From positions 1 to 64,000 of the forward strand of contig CANJJT010000008.1 of assembly GCA_947474715.1 (NCBI GenBank): a stretch of 64,000 bases of DNA, read 5' to 3'. The stretch comes from CAIYPG01 sp903864555. GTDB lineage: Bacteria > Pseudomonadota > Gammaproteobacteria > Burkholderiales > SG8-39. The notes below the pieces were generated by a model. That model was not told where the DNA came from. It searched no databases and saw nothing but the letters and a program-made list of their open reading frames with translations. A program made the position numbers and the translations under genes. This document shows positions 62,303 through 64,000 of the stretch, in pieces (within the stretch, counting starts at the first letter, position 1; each line of letters starts with the position of its first letter).

Positions 62303-62844
62303 TCAAACTATATCAACGACTCAGACTGTATGTGCTGCTCCTGCTTGCTGCTGCGCTGACCGGCTGCGCCGGCGTGGATCCGCAGGTGTATGCGCAGGAA
62401 AAACCGGCGCTCGACCTGTTCCGCTACTTCTCCGGCGACGTCGATGCCTGGGGACATTTCAGCGACCGCTCGGGCAAGGTGGTGAAGCGCTTCACCGTGG
62501 CCATCCGCGGCACGGTCGCCGGCGACACCCTCACCCTCGACGAGCGTTTCAGCTACAGCGATGGCAGCACCTCGCAGCGCGTCTGGACCATCCGCCGTAG
62601 CGCCCCCGGGCAGTACACCGGGACTGCAGGTGATGTCGTGGGCTCAGCGCGTGGGGTCACCTCGGGCAATGCCCTGCAATGGAATTACGTGCTGGCGCTG
62701 CCAGTGGACGGACGCACCTGGAACGTCGATTTCGACGACTGGATGTACCTGCAGGACGAAACGATGATGCTGAACAAATCGGTGATGAGCAAGTTCGGCA
62801 TCCGGCTGGGTGAAGTGCTGCTCGCCTTTCGCAAGCGGGGCTGA
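62299..62844 (+). CDS. DUF3833 family lipoprotein
   Basis: A 181-residue protein with a type II signal peptide and lipobox LTGC (lipidated cysteine about residue 23). It then follows the DUF3833 pattern FRYFSGDVDAWGHFSDRSGK, with KSVMSKFGIRLGEVLLAFRK at the end. It should be anchored to the inner or outer membrane on the periplasmic side. It is part of the same operon as the Cfa-like gene, with the MFS gene stop overlapping its start. Confidence 0.92.
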   Translation: MIKLYQRLRLYVLLLLAAALTGCAGVDPQVYAQEKPALDLFRYFSGDVDAWGHFSDRSGKVVKRFTVAIRGTVAGDTLTLDERFSYSDGSTSQRVWTIRRSAPGQYTGTAGDVVGSARGVTSGNALQWNYVLALPVDGRTWNVDFDDWMYLQDETMMLNKSVMSKFGIRLGEVLLAFRKRG

Positions 62845-62850
62845 TCCGGC

Positions 62851-63630
62851 ATGGCCCGGTTGAATCCCCCCATCCCGACGTTTGACGGACAGCGCATCTG
62901 GATTGCCGGTGCATCCACCGGGATAGGCGAGGCGCTGGCGAAACGCCTGCTCGCGGCAGGCGCCCGCGTGGCAGTGTCAGCCCGTTCCGCAGACGGGCTG
63001 CGCAAGGCCTTTGGCGCCGCTGGTGACCGGGCACTCATCCTGCCCGCCGATGTCACCGATCCCGCTTCGCTGCAGCAGGCAGCCGACGCCATTCTGGCGC
63101 AGTGGGGCGGCATGGACCTGGTTATCGCGATGGCGGGAACCTACAGCCAGATGCGCGCCGACAGCTTCGATCCGGAGGCCGCCCGGCGGGTGGTGGAAGT
63201 CAACCTGAATGGTGTGTTCAACCTCTTCGGGGCCGTGCACCGGCAACTGCTGCGCCAGGGCGCAGGCGGCTTTGCCATCGTCGCCAGCGTGGCTGGCTAT
63301 GGCGGCCTGCCCAACAGCATGGCCTATGGCGCCACCAAGGCCGCGTGCATCAATCTCGCCCAGTCGATGTGGATGGACCTGCGCGGGCACGGCATAGCCG
63401 TCACCGTGATCAATCCGGGCTTCGTGCGCACGCCGCTGGTGGCGGCGAACCAGTTTCCCATGCCCTTCATCATCGAACCCGACGAGGCCGCAAAAAAAAT
63501 CATGCAGGGGCTGGCGCGCGGGGATTTCGAGATCCACTTCCCGCGCGCATTCTCGATGCTGCTCAAGCTGATCAACCTGCTTCCGCACAGCCTGTACCTG
63601 CGGCTGGTGAAACGGGGGACCGGGATGTGA
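62851..63630 (+). CDS. SDR family oxidoreductase
   Basis: A 259-residue SDR with AGASTGIG (19-26) and the triad Ser146, Tyr159 and Lys163 (YGATK). The C-terminal region (FPRAFSMLLKLINLLPHSLYL) is hydrophobic, suggestive of membrane contact, as is common in SDRs acting on lipids. It starts six bases after the lipoprotein stop. It probably oxidises or reduces a lipid-derived alcohol or ketone. The final gene overlaps its stop by a GTGA. Confidence 0.92.
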   Translation: MARLNPPIPTFDGQRIWIAGASTGIGEALAKRLLAAGARVAVSARSADGLRKAFGAAGDRALILPADVTDPASLQQAADAILAQWGGMDLVIAMAGTYSQMRADSFDPEAARRVVEVNLNGVFNLFGAVHRQLLRQGAGGFAIVASVAGYGGLPNSMAYGATKAACINLAQSMWMDLRGHGIAVTVINPGFVRTPLVAANQFPMPFIIEPDEAAKKIMQGLARGDFEIHFPRAFSMLLKLINLLPHSLYLRLVKRGTGM

Positions 63631-64000
63631 GCCTCGCCCACGATGCCGCTGTTGACTCCCTGGTGCGCTGGTTCGAGAACCTGTCACCCGAGACGGTCGC
63701 CCGCGCCGGGGCCTACTACGCCTCCGCCGCGGTGTTTCGCGACCCCTTCAATGATGTGCGTGGCGTACCGGCCATTCGCCGCATTTATGCCCACCTGTTC
63801 GAGCAGGTGCGGCGCCCGCGCTTCAAGGTCACCGGACGCTACATCGAGGAAGGCAGCGCGGTGCTGTTGTGGGACTTCAGCTTTCTCGGCACGGCCGGTG
63901 ACCAGGAAACGGTCATCCGTGGCGCCAGCCACCTGCAGTTCGACCACGATGACCTGATCACCCTGCATCAGGACTACTGGGATCCGACACCGGACCTCTA
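63627..64000 (+). CDS. NTF2-like (SnoaL-like) protein, truncated by window end
   Basis: The first 124 or so codons of a small protein in the NTF2/SnoaL-like fold, with the pattern LVRWFENLSPETVARAGAYYAS and FRDPFNDVRGVPAIRRIYAHLF. Such proteins bind small hydrophobic molecules or steroids, or act as isomerases. The GTG start overlaps the SDR stop (GTGA). The gene continues beyond 64000. Function cannot be given beyond its place in the operon. Confidence 0.85.
   Translation, partial: MSLAHDAAVDSLVRWFENLSPETVARAGAYYASAAVFRDPFNDVRGVPAIRRIYAHLFEQVRRPRFKVTGRYIEEGSAVLLWDFSFLGTAGDQETVIRGASHLQFDHDDLITLHQDYWDPTPDL

Noticed and set aside
1..64000. Selenoprotein gene in the window
   Set aside because: No gene pair or gene end suggested readable in-frame TGA followed by continued homology, and no SECIS-like hairpin was obvious.
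1..64000. Transposase, integrase or phage genes
   Set aside because: None of the supported genes carries recombinase motifs; the repeats appear non-autonomous.

Overview
The window looks like a chromosomal segment from a GC-rich betaproteobacterium, most likely Burkholderiales or a close relative. This is inferred from the high GC content, seven orphan periplasmic binding proteins of the Bug (TctC) family, many class III CoA-transferases, and dispersed short palindromic repeats. There is no rRNA, phage, transposase or CRISPR array.

Left end (1-2.1 kb): a selenocysteine tRNA gene with an anomalous acceptor stem lies next to selA. From 2.2 to 15.1 kb, a long run of minus-strand genes encodes a Bug protein, an AhpD-like protein, an SDR, a three-gene ABC importer, an alpha-methylacyl-CoA racemase homologue, a class III CoA-transferase, an FAD-dependent dehydrogenase and an alpha/beta hydrolase. 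Together they suggest uptake, CoA activation and oxidation of an organic acid. From 15.3 to 29.8 kb there is a second CoA-centred catabolic region: AtuA-family plus DUF4387 pair, a fused double CoA-transferase, an MFE-type SDR, MmgE/PrpD, two Bug proteins, CapA, a MaoC-like dehydratase and a second fused double CoA-transferase.

From 30 to 40 kb there are a TM2 protein, a CNT nucleoside transporter, a MATE-like exporter, two enolase-superfamily enzymes, an amidohydrolase and two Bug proteins. From 40 to 48.4 kb lies a MoxR/DUF58/VWA locus in which two VWA proteins are fused into one 1478-residue membrane protein and a 255-bp repeat element sits inside the gene row. From 48.7 to 53.8 kb there are an amidase, a tandem pair of Bug paralogues and an FMN-dependent alpha-hydroxy acid dehydrogenase.

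Right end (54-64 kb): a divergent, probably light- or singlet-oxygen-responsive module. A B12-binding MerR regulator of the CarH/LitR type is followed by a diiron ferritin-like gene. It diverges from an eight- or nine-gene operon: folE2, an amine-oxidase-like flavoprotein, DUF1365, a Cfa-type methyltransferase, a chalcone-isomerase-like protein, an MFS/GPH transporter, a DUF3833 lipoprotein, an SDR and an NTF2-like protein cut by the window end. Three copies of a TTTGTCC(A/T)GGACAAA-type palindrome, spaced 63-64 bp, fill the divergent intergenic region. Most genes there overlap by ATGA, so they should be made as one unit; by family they point to modification of membrane fatty acids.
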